From contig NW_027096032.1 in NCBI RefSeq assembly GCF_040115645.1, forward strand, positions 620,001 through 684,000: 64,000 nucleotides of DNA, read 5' to 3'. Shown in pieces: positions 47,670 through 61,400 of the stretch. The translations under genes and the position numbers were made by a program. Below the pieces are notes generated by a model that worked only from the letters and a program-made list of their open reading frames with translations, was not told where the DNA came from and made no database searches. Source of the stretch: Euwallacea fornicatus (Eukaryota > Arthropoda > Insecta > Coleoptera > Curculionidae). How positions within the stretch are numbered: position 1 is the first letter of the stretch; each line of letters begins with the position of its first letter.

Positions 47670-50628
47670 GCTCAAACACACATCTTTCGCGACTTTTCAA
47701 GATTTGAACCTCCGTAACTTCGACAAATGAGCTCCAAATACCTTCAAAATTTGACCACAGAATCACCTCTTTGAGCACTTCATCATGACTCATAAGGCTT
47801 CATTCTGTCTTGGTGAGTTTTCTAGAAAACGAGTAATTTATGTGCTCAAACACACATCTTTCGTGACTTTTCAAGATTTGAACCTACGTAACTTCGGCAA
47901 ATGAGCTCCAAATACCTTCAAAATTTGACCACAGAATCACCTCTTTGATCTCTTCATCATGACTCATAAGGCTTCATTCTGTCTTGGTGAGTTTTCTAGA
48001 AAACGAGTAATTTATGTGCTCAAACACACATCTTTCGTGACTTTTCAAGATTTGAACCTCCGTAACTTCGGCAAATGAGCTCCAAATACCTTCAATATTT
48101 AATAACAGAATAACCTCGTTGAGCACTTCATCATGACTCATAAGGCTTCATTCTGTCTTGGTGAGTTTTCTAGAAAACGAGTAATTTATGTGCTCAAACA
48201 CACATCTTTCGTGACTTTTCCAGATTTGAACCTCCGTAACTTCGGCAAATGAGCTCCAAATACCTTCAATATTTAATAACAGAATAACCTCGTTGAGCAC
48301 TTCATCATGACTCATAAGGCTTCATTCTGTCTTGGTGAGTTTTCTAGAAAACGAGTAATTTATGTGCTCAAACACACAACTTTCGTGACTTTTCAAGATT
48401 TGAACCTCCGTAACTTCGGCAAATGAGCTCCAAATACCTTCAAAATTTGACAACAGAATAACCTCGTGGAGCTCGTCATCATGACTCATAATGCTTCATT
48501 CTGTCTTGGTGAGTTTTCTAGAAAACGAGTAATTTATGTGCTCAAACACACATCTTTCGTGACTTTTCAAGATTTGAACCTCCGTAACTTCGGCAAATGA
48601 GCTCCAAATACCTTCAAAATTTGACCACAGAATCACCTCTTTGAGCACTTCATCATGACTCATAAGTCTTCATTCTGTCTTGGTGAGTTTTCTAGAAAAA
48701 GAGTAATTTATGTGCTCAAACACACAACTTTCGTGACTTTTCAAGATTTGAACCTCCGTAACTTCGGCAAATGAGCTCCAAATACCTTCAATATTTAATA
48801 ACAGAATAACCTCGTTGAGCTCTTCATCATGACTCATAAGGCTTCATTCTGTCTTGGTGAGTTCTCTAGAAAAAGAGGAATTTATGTGCTCAAACACAAA
48901 TCTTTCGCGACTTTTCAAGATTTGAACCTCCGTAACTTCGACAAATGAGCTCCAAATACCTACAAAATTTGACCACAGAATCACCTCTTTGAGCACTTCA
49001 TCATGACTCATAAGGCTTCATTCTGTCTTGGTGAGTTTTCTAGAAAACGAGTAATTTATGTGCTCAAACACACATCTTTCGTGACTTTTCAAGATTTGAA
49101 CCTCCGTAACTTCGGCAAATGAGCTCCAAATACCTTCAAAATTTGACCACAGAATCACCTCTTTGATCTCTTCATCATGACTCATAAGGCTTCATTCTGT
49201 CTTGGTGAGTTTTCTAGAAAACGAGTAATTTATGTGCTCAAACACACATCTTTCGTGACTTTTCAAGATTTGAACCTCCGTAACTTCGGCAAATGAGCTC
49301 CAAATACCTTCAAAATTTGACCACAGAATCACCTCTTTGATCTCTTCATCATGACTCATAAGGCTTCATTCTGTCTTGGTGAGTTTTCTAGAAAACGAGT
49401 AATTTATGTGCTCAAACACACATCTTTCGTGACTTTTCAAGATTTGAACCTCCGTAACTTCGGCAAATGAGCTCCAAATACCTTCAATATTTATTAACAG
49501 AATAACCTCGTTGAGCACTTCATCATGACTCATAAGGCTTCATTCTGTCTTGGTGAGTTTTCTAGAAAACGAGTAATTTATGTGCTCAAACACACATCTT
49601 TCGTGACTTTTCAAGATTTGAACCTCCGTAACTTCGGCAAATGAGCTCCAAATACCTTCAATATTTATTAACAGAATAACCTCGTTGAGCACTTCATCAT
49701 GACTCATAAGGCTTCATTCTGTCTTGGTGAGTTTTCTAGAAAACGAGTAATTTATGTGCTCAAACACACAACTTTCGTGACTTTTCAAGATTTGAACCTC
49801 CGTAACTTCGGCAAATGAGCTCCAAATACCTTCAAAATTTGACCACAGAATCACCTCTTTCAGCACTTCATCATGACTAATAAGGCTTCATTCTGTCTTG
49901 GTGAGTTTTCTAGAAAACGAGTAATTTATGTGCTCAAACACACAACTTTCGTGACTTTTCAAGATTTGAACCTCCGTAACTTCGGCAAATGAGCTCCAAA
50001 TACCTTCAAAATTTGACCACACAATCACCTCTTTGATCTCTTCATCATGACTCATAAGGCTTCATTCTGTCTTGGTGAGTTTTCTAGAAAACGAGTAATT
50101 TATGTGCTCAAAGACACATCTTTCGTGACTTTTCAAGATTTGAACCTCCGTAACTTCGGTAAATGAGCTCCAAATACCTTCAATATTTAATAACAGAATA
50201 ACCTCGTTGAGCACTTCATCATGACTCATAAGGCTTCATTCTGTCTTGGTGAGTTTTCTAGAAAACGAGTAATTTATGTACTGAAACACATATCTTTCGT
50301 GACTTTTCAAGATTTGAACCTCCGTAACTTCGGCAAATGAGCTCCAAATACCTTCAAAATTTGACCACAGAATCACCTCTTTGATCTCTTCATCATGACT
50401 CATAAGGCTTCATTCTGTCTTGGTGAGTTTTCTAGAAAACGAGTAATTTATGTGCTCAAACACACATCTTTCGTGACTTTTCCAGATTTGAACCTCCGTA
50501 ACTTCGGCAAATGAGCTTCAAATATCTTCAAAATTTGACAACAGAACCACCTCGTGAAGCTCTTCATCATGATTTCATAAGGCTTCATTCTGTCTTGGTG
50601 AGTTCTCTAGAAAAAGAGGAATTTATGT
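47670..50628 (+). repeat. Block S: 17-mer version (2959 bp)
   Basis: Its monomer order equals block Q with five consecutive monomers removed after the fourth. It goes directly from a CCAGATTTG/AATATTTAATAAC monomer to the CAAC/GTGGAGCTCGTC/CATAATGC monomer, then on through two AATATTTATTAAC monomers and TTTCAGCAC to the type D end. It is therefore best read as a deletion derivative of a Q-type block. Confidence 0.87.
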
Positions 50629-53600
50629 GCTCAAACACACATCTTTCGCGACTTTTCAAGATTTGAACCTCCGTAACTTCGACAAATGAGCTCCAAATAC
50701 CTTCAAAATTTGACCACAGAATCACCTCTTTGAGCACTTCATCATGACTCATAAGGCTTCATTCTGTCTTGGTGAGTTTTCTAGAAAACGAGTAATTTAT
50801 GTGCTCAAACACACATCTTTCGTGACTTTTCAAGATTTGAACCTACGTAACTTCGGCAAATGAGCTCCAAATACCTTCAAAATTTGACCACAGAATCACC
50901 TCTTTGATCTCTTCATCATGACTCATAAGGCTTCATTCTGTCTTGGTGAGTTTTCTAGAAAACGAGTAATTTATGTGCTCAAACACACATCTTTCGTGAC
51001 TTTTCCAGATTTGAACCTCCGTAACTTCGGCAAATGAGCTCCAAATACCTTCAATATTTAATAACAGAATAACCTCGTTGAGCACTTCATCATGACTCAT
51101 AAGGCTTCATTCTGTCTTGGTGAGTTTTCTAGAAAACGAGTAATTTATGTGCTCAAACACACATCTTTCGTGACTTTTCCAGATTTGAACCTCCGTAACT
51201 TCGGCAAATGAGCTCCAAATACCTTCAATATTTAATAACAGAATAACCTCGTTGAGCACTTCATCATGACTCATAAGGCTTCATTCTGTCTTGGTGAGTT
51301 TTCTAGAAAACGAGTAATTCATGTGCTCAAACACACATCTTTCGTGACTTTTCAAGATTTGAACCTACGTAACTTCGGCAAATGAGCTCCGAATACCTTC
51401 AAAATTTAATAACAGAATAACCTCGTTGAGCACTTCATCATGACTCATAAGGCTTCATTCTGTCTTGGTGAGTTTTCTAGAAAACGAGTAATTTATGTGC
51501 TCAAACACACATCTTTCGTGACTTTTCCAGATTTGAACCTCCGTAACTTCGGCAAATGAGCTCCAAATACCTTCAATATTTAATAACAGAATAACCTCGT
51601 TGAGCACTTCATCATGACTCATAAGGCTTCATTCTGTCTTGGTGAGTTTTCTAGAAAACGAGTAATTTATGTGCTCAAACACACATCTTTCGTGACTTTT
51701 CAAGATTTGAACCTCCGTAACTTCGGCAAATGAGCTCCAAATACCTTCAATATTTAATAACAGAATAACCTCGTTGAGCACTTCATCATGACTCATAAGG
51801 CTTCATTCTGTCTTGGTGAGTTTTCTAGAAAACGAGTAATTTATGTGCTCAAACACACATCTTTCGTGACTTTTCCAGATTTGAACCTCCGTAACTTCGG
51901 CAAATGAGCTCCAAATACCTTCAATATTTAATAACAGAATAACCTCGTTGAGCACTTCATCATGACTCATAAGGCTTCATTCTGTCTTGGTGAGTTTTCT
52001 AGAAAACGAGTAATTTATGTGCTCAAACACACATCTTTCGTGACTTTTCCAGATTTGAACCTCCGTAACTTCGGCAAATGAGCTCCAAATACCTTCAATA
52101 TTTAATAACAGAATAACCTCGTTGAGCACTTCATCATGACTCATAAGGCTTCATTCTGTCTTGGTGAGTTTTCTAGAAAAAGAGGAATTTATGTGCTCAA
52201 ACACAAATCTTTCGCGACATTTCAAGATTTGAACCTCCGTAACTTCGACAAATGAGCTCCAAATACCTACAAAATTTGACCACAGAATCACCTCTTTGAG
52301 CACTTCATCATGACTCATAAGGCTTCATTCTGTCTTGGTGAGCTTTCTAGAAAAAGAGTAATTTATGTGCTCAAACACACAACTTTCGTGACTTTTCAAG
52401 ATTTGAACCTCCGTAACTTCGGCAAATGAGCTCCAAATACCTTCAAAATTTGACAACAGAATAACCTCGTGGAGCTCGTCATCATGACTCATAATGCTTC
52501 ATTCTGTCTTGGTGAGTTTTCTAGAAAACGAGTAATTTATGTGCTCAAACACACATCTTTCGTGACTTTTCAAGATTTGAACCTCCGTAACTTCGGCAAA
52601 TGAGCTCCAAATACCTTCAAAATTTGACCACAGAATCACCTCTTTGAGTACTTCATCATGACTCATAAGTCTTCATTCTGTCTTGGTGAGTTTTCTAGAA
52701 AAAGAGTAATTTATGTGCTCAAACACACAACTTTCGTGACTTTTCAAGATTTGAACCTCCGTAACTTCGGCAAATGAGCTCCAAATACCTTCAATATTTA
52801 ATAACAGAATAACCTCGTTGAGTTCTTCATCATGACTCATAAGGCTTCATTCTGTCTTGGTGAGTTCTCTAGAAAAAGAGGAATTTATGTGCTCAAACAC
52901 AAATCTTTCGCGACTTTTCAAGATTTGAACCTCCGTAACTTCGACAAATGAGCTCCAAATACCTACAAAATTTGACCACAGAATCACCTCTTTGAGCACT
53001 TCATCATGACTCATAAGGCTTCATTCTGTCTTGGTGAGTTTTCTAGAAAACGAGTAATTTATGTGCTCAAACACACATCTTTCGTGACTTTTCAAGATTT
53101 GAACCTCCGTAACTTCGGCAAATGAGCTCCAAATACCTTCAAAATTTGACCACAGAATCACCTCTTTGATCTCTTCATCATGACTCATAAGGCTTCATTC
53201 TGTCTTGGTGAGTTTTCTAGAAAACGAGTAATTTATGTGCTCAAACACACATCTTTCGTGACTTTTCAAGATTTGAACCTCCGTAACTTCGGCAAATGAG
53301 CTCCAAATACCTTCAAAATTTGACCACAGAATCACCTCTTTGATCTCTTCATCATGACTCATAAGGCTTCATTCTGTCTTGGTGAGTTTTCTAGAAAACG
53401 AGTAATTTATGTGCTCAAACACACATCTTTCGTGACTTTTCAAGATTTGAACCTCCGTAACTTCGGCAAATGAGCTCCAAATACCTTCAATATTTAATAA
53501 CAGAATAACCTCGTTGAGCACTTCATCATGACTCATAAGGCTTCATTCTGTCTTGGTGAGTTTTCTAGAAAACGAGTAATTTATGTGCTCAAACACACAT

Positions 53601-54805
53601 CTTTCGTGACTTTTCAAGATTTGAACCTACGTAACTTCGGCAAATGAGCTCCAAATACCTTCAAAATTTGACCACAGAATCAACTCTTTGATCTCTTCAT
53701 CATGACTCATAAGGCTTCATTCTGTCTTGGTGAGTTTTCTAGAAAACGAGTAATTTATGTGCTCAAACACACATCTTTCGTGACTTTTCAAGATTTGAAC
53801 CTACGTAACTTCGACAAATGAGCTCCGAATACCTTCAAAATTTAATAACAGAATAACCTCGTTGAGCACTTCATCATGACTCATAAGGCTTCATTCTGTC
53901 TTGGTGAGTTTTCTAGAAAACGAGTAATTTATGTGCTCAAACACATATCTTTCGTGACTTTTCCAGATTTGAACCTCCGTAACTTCGGCAAATGAGCTCC
54001 AAATACCTTCAATATTTAATAACAGAATAACCTCGTTGAGCACTTCATCATGACTCATAAGTCTTCATTCTGTCTTGGTGAGTTTTCTAGAAAACGAGTA
54101 ATTTATGTGCTCAAACACACAACTTTCGTGACTTTTCAAGATTTGAACCTCCGTAACTTCGGCAAATGAGCTCCAAATACCTTCAAAATTTGACCACACA
54201 ATCACCTCTTTGATCTCTTCATCATGACTCATAAGGCTTCATTCTGTCTTGGTGAGTTTTCTAGAAAACGAGTAATTTATGTGCTCAAAGACACATCTTT
54301 CGTGACTTTTCAAGATTTGAACCTCCGTAACTTCGGTAAATGAGCTCCAAATACCTTCAATATTTAATAACAGAATAACCTCGTTGAGCACTTCATCATG
54401 ACTCATAAGGCTTCATTCTGTCTTGGTGAGTTTTCTAGAAAACGAGTAATTTATGTACTGAAACACATATCTTTCGTGACTTTTCAAGATTTGAACCTCC
54501 GTAACTTCGGCAAATGAGCTCCAAATACCTTCAAAATTTGACCACAGAATCACCTCTTTGATCTCTTCATCATGACTCATAAGGCTTCATTCTGTCTTGG
54601 TGAGTTTTCTAGAAAACGAGTAATTTATGTGCTCAAACACACATCTTTCGTGACTTTTCCAGATTTGAACCTCCGTAACTTCGGCAAATGAGCTTCAAAT
54701 ATCTTCAAAATTTGACAACAGAACCACCTCGTGAAGCTCTTCATCATGATTTCATAAGGCTTCATTCTGTCTTGGTGAGTTCTCTAGAAAAAGAGGAATT
54801 TATGT
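50629..54805 (+). repeat. Block R': 24-mer, near-identical copy of block R (4177 bp)
   Basis: It matches block R at an offset of 7136 bp at every diagnostic site compared, including GTAATTCATGTG (44181 and 51317), CCACACAATC (47058 and 54194), TTGAGTACTTC and TTGAGTTCTTC. R plus S make a 41-monomer super-unit of 7136 bp, of which only the R part is repeated intact. Confidence 0.9.
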
Positions 54806-57800
54806 GCTCAAACACACATCTTTCGCGACTTTTCAAGATTTGAACCTCCGTAACTTCGACAAATGAGCTCCAAATACCTTCAAAATTTGACCACAGAATC
54901 ACCTCTTTGAGCACTTCATCATGACTCATAAGGCTTCATTCTGTCTTGGTGAGTTTTCTAGAAAACGAGTAATTTATGTGCTCAAACACACATCTTTCGT
55001 GACTTTTCAAGATTTGAACCTACGTAACTTCGGCAAATGAGCTCCAAATACCTTCAAAATTTGACCACAGAATCACCTCTTTGATCTCTTCATCATGACT
55101 CATAAGGCTTCATTCTGTCTTGGTGAGTTTTCTAGAAAACGAGTAATTTATGTGCTCAAACACACATCTTTCGTGACTTTTCAAGATTTGAACCTCCGTA
55201 ACTTCGGCAAATGAGCTCCAAATACCTTCAATATTTAATAACAGAATAACCTCGTTGAGCACTTCATCATGACTCATAAGGCTTCATTCTGTCTTGGTGA
55301 GTTTTCTAGAAAACGAGTAATTTATGTGCTCAAACACACATCTTTCGTGACTTTTCCAGATTTGAACCTCCGTAACTTCGGCAAATGAGCTCCAAATACC
55401 TTCAATATTTAATAACAGAATAACCTCGTTGAGCACTTCATCATGACTCATAAGGCTTCATTCTGTCTTGGTGAGTTTTCTAGAAAACGAGTAATTTATG
55501 TGCTCAAACACACATCTTTCGTGACTTTTCCAGATTTGAACCTCCGTAACTTCGGCAAATGAGCTCCAAATACCTTCAATATTTAATAACAGAATAACCT
55601 CGTTGAGCACTTCATCATGACTCATAAGGCTTCATTCTGTCTTGGTGAGTTTTCTAGAAAACGAGTAATTTATGTGCTCAAACACACATCTTTCGTGACT
55701 TTTCAAGATTTGAACCTACGTAACTTCGGCAAATGAGCTCCGAATACCTTCAAAATTTAATAACAGAATAACCTCGTTGAGCACTTCATCATGACTCATA
55801 AGGCTTCATTCTGTCTTGGTGAGTTTTCTAGAAAACGAGTAATTTATGTGCTCAAACACACATCTTTCGTGACTTTTCCAGATTTGAACCTCCGTAACTT
55901 CGGCAAATGAGCTCCAAATACCTTCAATATTTAATAACAGAATAACCTCGTTGAGCACTTCATCATGACTCATAAGGCTTCATTCTGTCTTGGTGAGTTT
56001 TCTAGAAAACGAGTAATTTATGTGCTCAAACACACATCTTTCGTGACTTTTCAAGATTTGAACCTCCGTAACTTCGGCAAATGAGCTCCAAATACCTTCA
56101 ATATTTAATAACAGAATAACCTCGTTGAGCACTTCATCATGACTCATAAGGCTTCATTCTGTCTTGGTGAGTTTTCTAGAAAACGAGTAATTTATGTGCT
56201 CAAACACACATCTTTCGTGACTTTTCCAGATTTGAACCTCCGTAACTTCGGCAAATGAGCTCCAAATACCTTCAATATTTAATAACAGAATAACCTCGTT
56301 GAGCACTTCATCATGACTCATAAGGCTTCATTCTGTCTTGGTGAGTTTTCTAGAAAACGAGTAATTTATGTGCTCAAACACACATCTTTCGTGACTTTTC
56401 CAGATTTGAACCTCCGTAACTTCGGCAAATGAGCTCCAAATACCTTCAATATTTAATAACAGAATAACCTCGTTGAGCACTTCATCATGACTCATAAGGC
56501 TTCATTCTGTCTTGGTGAGTTTTCTAGAAAAAGAGGAATTTATGTGCTCAAACACAAATCTTTCGCGACATTTCAAGATTTGAACCTCCGTAACTTCGAC
56601 AAATGAGCTCCAAATACCTACAAAATTTGACCACAGAATCACCTCTTTGAGCACTTCATCATGACTCATAAGGCTTCATTCTGTCTTGGTGAGCTTTCTA
56701 GAAAAAGAGTAATTTATGTGCTCAAACACACAACTTTCGTGACTTTTCAAGATTTGAACCTCCGTAACTTCGGCAAATGAGCTCCAAATACCTTCAAAAT
56801 TTGACAACAGAATAACCTCGTGGAGCTCGTCATCATGACTCATAATGCTTCATTCTGTCTTGGTGAGTTTTCTAGAAAACGAGTAATTTATGTGCTCAAA
56901 CACACATCTTTCGTGACTTTTCAAGATTTGAACCTCCGTAACTTCGGCAAATGAGCTCCAAATACCTTCAAAATTTGACCACAGAATCACCTCTTTGAGC
57001 ACTTCATCATGACTCATAAGTCTTCATTCTGTCTTGGTGAGTTTTCTAGAAAAAGAGTAATTTATGTGCTCAAACACACAACTTTCGTGACTTTTCAAGA
57101 TTTGAACCTCCGTAACTTCGGCAAATGAGCTCCAAATACCTTCAATATTTAATAACAGAATAACCTCGTTGAGCTCTTCATCATGACTCATAAGGCTTCA
57201 TTCTGTCTTGGTGAGTTCTCTAGAAAAAGAGGAATTTATGTGCTCAAACACAAATCTTTCGCGACTTTTCAAGATTTGAACCTCCGTAACTTCGACAAAT
57301 GAGCTCCAAATACCTACAAAATTTGACCACAGAATCACCTCTTTGAGCACTTCATCATGACTCATAAGGCTTCATTCTGTCTTGGTGAGTTTTCTAGAAA
57401 ACGAGTAATTTATGTGCTCAAACACACATCTTTCGTGACTTTTCAAGATTTGAACCTCCGTAACTTCGGCAAATGAGCTCCAAATACCTTCAAAATTTGA
57501 CCACAGAATCACCTCTTTGATCTCTTCATCATGACTCATAAGGCTTCATTCTGTCTTGGTGAGTTTTCTAGAAAACGAGTAATTTATGTGCTCAAACACA
57601 CATCTTTCGTGACTTTTCAAGATTTGAACCTCCGTAACTTCGGCAAATGAGCTCCAAATACCTTCAAAATTTGACCACAGAATCACCTCTTTGATCTCTT
57701 CATCATGACTCATAAGGCTTCATTCTGTCTTGGTGAGTTTTCTAGAAAACGAGTAATTTATGTGCTCAAACACACATCTTTCGTGACTTTTCAAGATTTG

Positions 57801-58459
57801 AACCTCCGTAACTTCGGCAAATGAGCTCCAAATACCTTCAATATTTAATAACAGAATAACCTCGTTGAGCACTTCATCATGACTCATAAGGCTTCATTCT
57901 GTCTTGGTGAGTTTTCTAGAAAACGAGTAATTTATGTGCTCAAACACACATCTTTCGTGACTTTTCAAGATTTGAACCTACGTAACTTCGGCAAATGAGC
58001 TCCAAATACCTTCAAAATTTGACCACAGAATCAACTCTTTGATCTCTTCATCATGACTCATAAGGCTTCATTCTGTCTTGGTGAGTTTTCTAGAAAACGA
58101 GTAATTTATGTGCTCAAACACACATCTTTCGTGACTTTTCAAGATTTGAACCTACGTAACTTCGACAAATGAGCTCCGAATACCTTCAAAATTTAATAAC
58201 AGAATAACCTCGTTGAGCACTTCATCATGACTCATAAGGCTTCATTCTGTCTTGGTGAGTTTTCTAGAAAACGAGTAATTTATGTGCTCAAACACATATC
58301 TTTCGTGACTTTTCCAGATTTGAACCTCCGTAACTTCGGCAAATGAGCTCCAAATACCTTCAATATTTAATAACAGAATAACCTCGTTGAGCACTTCATC
58401 ATGACTCATAAGTCTTCATTCTGTCTTGGTGAGTTTTCTAGAAAAAGAGTAATTTATGT
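54806..58459 (+). repeat. Block T: 21-monomer truncated P-like block
   Basis: It follows the monomer order of block P through the CACATATC/CATAAGTC monomer. It then departs at about 58403-58460, where AAAAAGAGTAATTT and a CATC/AATATTTAATAAC/AATCACC monomer replace the expected CAAC/TTTCAGCAC monomer. The CCACACAATC, AAAGACAC, GTACTGAAAC and type D end module is absent. Confidence 0.85.
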
Positions 58460-61400
58460 GCTCAAACACACATCTTTCGTGACTTTTCAAGATTTGAACC
58501 TCCGTAACTTCGGCAAATGAGCTCCAAATACCTTCAATATTTAATAACAGAATCACCTCTTTGAGCACTTCATCATGACTCATAAGGCTTCATTCTGTCT
58601 TGGTGAGTTTTCTAGAAAACGAGTAATTTATGTGCTCAAACACACATCTTTCGTGACTTTTCCAGATTTGAACCTCCGTAACTTCGGCAAATGAGCTCCA
58701 AATACCTTCAATATTTAATAACAGAATAACCTCGTTGAGCACTTCATCATGACTCATAAGGCTTCATTCTGTCTTGGTGAGCTTTCTAGAAAAAGAGTAA
58801 TTTATGTGCTCAAACACACAACTTTCGTGACTTTTCAAGATTTGAACCTCCGTAACTTCGGCAAATGAGCTCCAAATACCTTCAAAATTTGACAACAGAA
58901 TAACCTCGTGGAGCTCGTCATCATGACTCATAATGCTTCATTCTGTCTTGGTGAGTTTTCTAGAAAACGAGTAATTTATGTGCTCAAACACACATCTTTC
59001 GTGACTTTTCAAGATTTGAACCTCCGTAACTTCGGCAAATGAGCTCCAAATACCTTCAAAATTTGACCACAGAATCACCTCTTTGAGCTCTTCATCATGA
59101 CTCATAAGGCTTCATTCTGTCTTGGTGAGTTCTCTAGAAAAAGAGGAATTTATGTGCTCAAACACAAATCTTTCGCGACTTTTCAAGATTTGAACCTCCG
59201 TAACTTCGACAAATGAGCTCCAAATACCTACAAAATTTGACCACAGAATCACCTCTTTGAGCACTTCATCATGACTCATAAGGCTTCATTCTGTCTTGGT
59301 GAGTTTTCTAGAAAACGAGTAATTTATGTGCTCAAACACACATCTTTCGTGACTTTTCAAGATTTGAACCTCCGTAACTTCGGCAAATGAGCTCCAAATA
59401 CCTTCAAAATTTGACCACAGAATCACCTCTTTGATCTCTTCATCATGACTCATAAGGCTTCATTCTGTCTTGGTGAGTTTTCTAGAAAACGAGTAATTTA
59501 TGTGCTCAAACACACATCTTTCGTGACTTTTCAAGATTTGAACCTCCGTAACTTCGGCAAATGAGCTCCAAATACCTTCAAAATTTGACAACAGAATCAC
59601 CTCTTTGATCTCTTCATCATGACTCATAAGGCTTCATTCTGTCTTGGTGAGTTTTCTAGAAAACGAGTAATTTATGTGCTCAAACACACAACTTTCGTGA
59701 CTTTTCAAGATTTGAACCTCCGTAACTTCGGCAAATGAGCTCCAAATACCTTCAATATTTAATAACAGAATCACCTCTTTGAGCACTTCATCATGACTCA
59801 TAAGGCTTCATTCTGTCTTGGTGAGTTTTCTAGAAAACGAGTAATTTATGTGCTCAAACACACATCTTTCGTGACTTTTCAAGATTTGAACCTCCGTAAC
59901 TTCGGCAAATGAGCTCCAAATACCTTCAATATTTAATAACAGAATAACCTCGTTGAGCACTTCATCATGACTCATAAGGCTTCATTCTGTCTTGGTGAGT
60001 TTTCTAGAAAACGAGTAATTTATGTGCTCAAACACACATCTTTCGTGACTTTTCCAGATTTGAACCTCCGTAACTTCGGCAAATGAGCTCCAAATACCTT
60101 CAAAATTTAATAACAGAATAACCTCGTTGAGCACTTCATCATGACTCATAAGGCTTCATTCTGTCTTGGTGAGTTTTCTAGAAAACGAGTAATTTATGTG
60201 CTCAAACACACATCTTTCGTGACTTTTCAAGATTTGAACCTACGTAACTTCGGCAAATGAGCTCCAAATACCTTCAAAATTTAATAACAGAATAACCTCG
60301 TTGAGCACTTCATCATGACTCATAAGGCTTCATTCTGTCTTGGTGAGTTTTCTAGAAAACGAGTAATTTATGTGCTCAAACACACATCTTTCGTGACTTT
60401 TCCAGATTTGAACCTCCGTAACTTCGGCAAATGAGCTCCAAATACCTTCAAAATTTGACCACAGAATCACCTCTTTGAGCACTTCATCATGACTCATAAG
60501 GCTTCATTCTGTCTTAGTGAGTTTTCTAGAAAACGAGTAATTTATGTGCTCAAACACACATCTTTCGTGACTTTTCAAGATTTGAACCTCCGTAACTTCG
60601 GCAAATGAGCTCCAAATACCTTCAAAATTTGACAACAGAATAACCTCGTGGAGCTCGTCATCATGACTCATAATGCTTCATTCTGTCTTGGTGAGTTTTC
60701 TAGAAAACGAGTAATTTATGTGCTCAATCACACATCATTCGTTACTTTTCCAGCTTTGAACCTCCGTAACTTCGGTAAATGAGCTTCAAATATCTTCAAA
60801 ATTTGACAACAGAACCACCTCGTGAAGCTCTTCATCATGATTTCATAAGGCTTCATTCTGTCTTGGTGAGTTCTCTAGAAAAAGAGGAATTTATGTGCTC
60901 AAACACAAATCTTTCGCGACTTTTCAAGATTTGAACCTCCGTAACTTCGACAAATGAGCTCCAAATACCTACAAAATTTGACCACAGAATCACCTCTTTG
61001 AGCACTTCATCATGACTCATAAGGCTTCATTCTGTCTTGGTGAGCTTTCTAGAAAAAGAGTAATTTATGTGCTCAAACACACAACTTTCGTGACTTTTCA
61101 AGATTTGAACCTCCGTAACTTCGGCAAATGAGCTCCAAATACCTTCAAAATTTGACAACAGAATAACCTCGTGGAGCTCGTCATCATGACTCATAATGCT
61201 TCATTCTGTCTTGGTGAGTTTTCTAGAAAACGAGTAATTTATGTGCTCAAACACACATCTTTCGTGACTTTTCAAGATTTGAACCTCCGTAACTTCGGCA
61301 AATGAGCTCCAAATACCTTCAAAATTTGACCACAGAATCACCTCTTTGAGCACTTCATCATGACTCATAAGTCTTCATTCTGTCTTGGTGAGTTTTCTAG

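Noticed and set aside
35139..58459. Transposable-element terminal repeats as the explanation for the kilobase-scale duplications
   Set aside because: Duplicated segments begin and end within monomers in register, have no target-site duplications and contain only satellite sequence.
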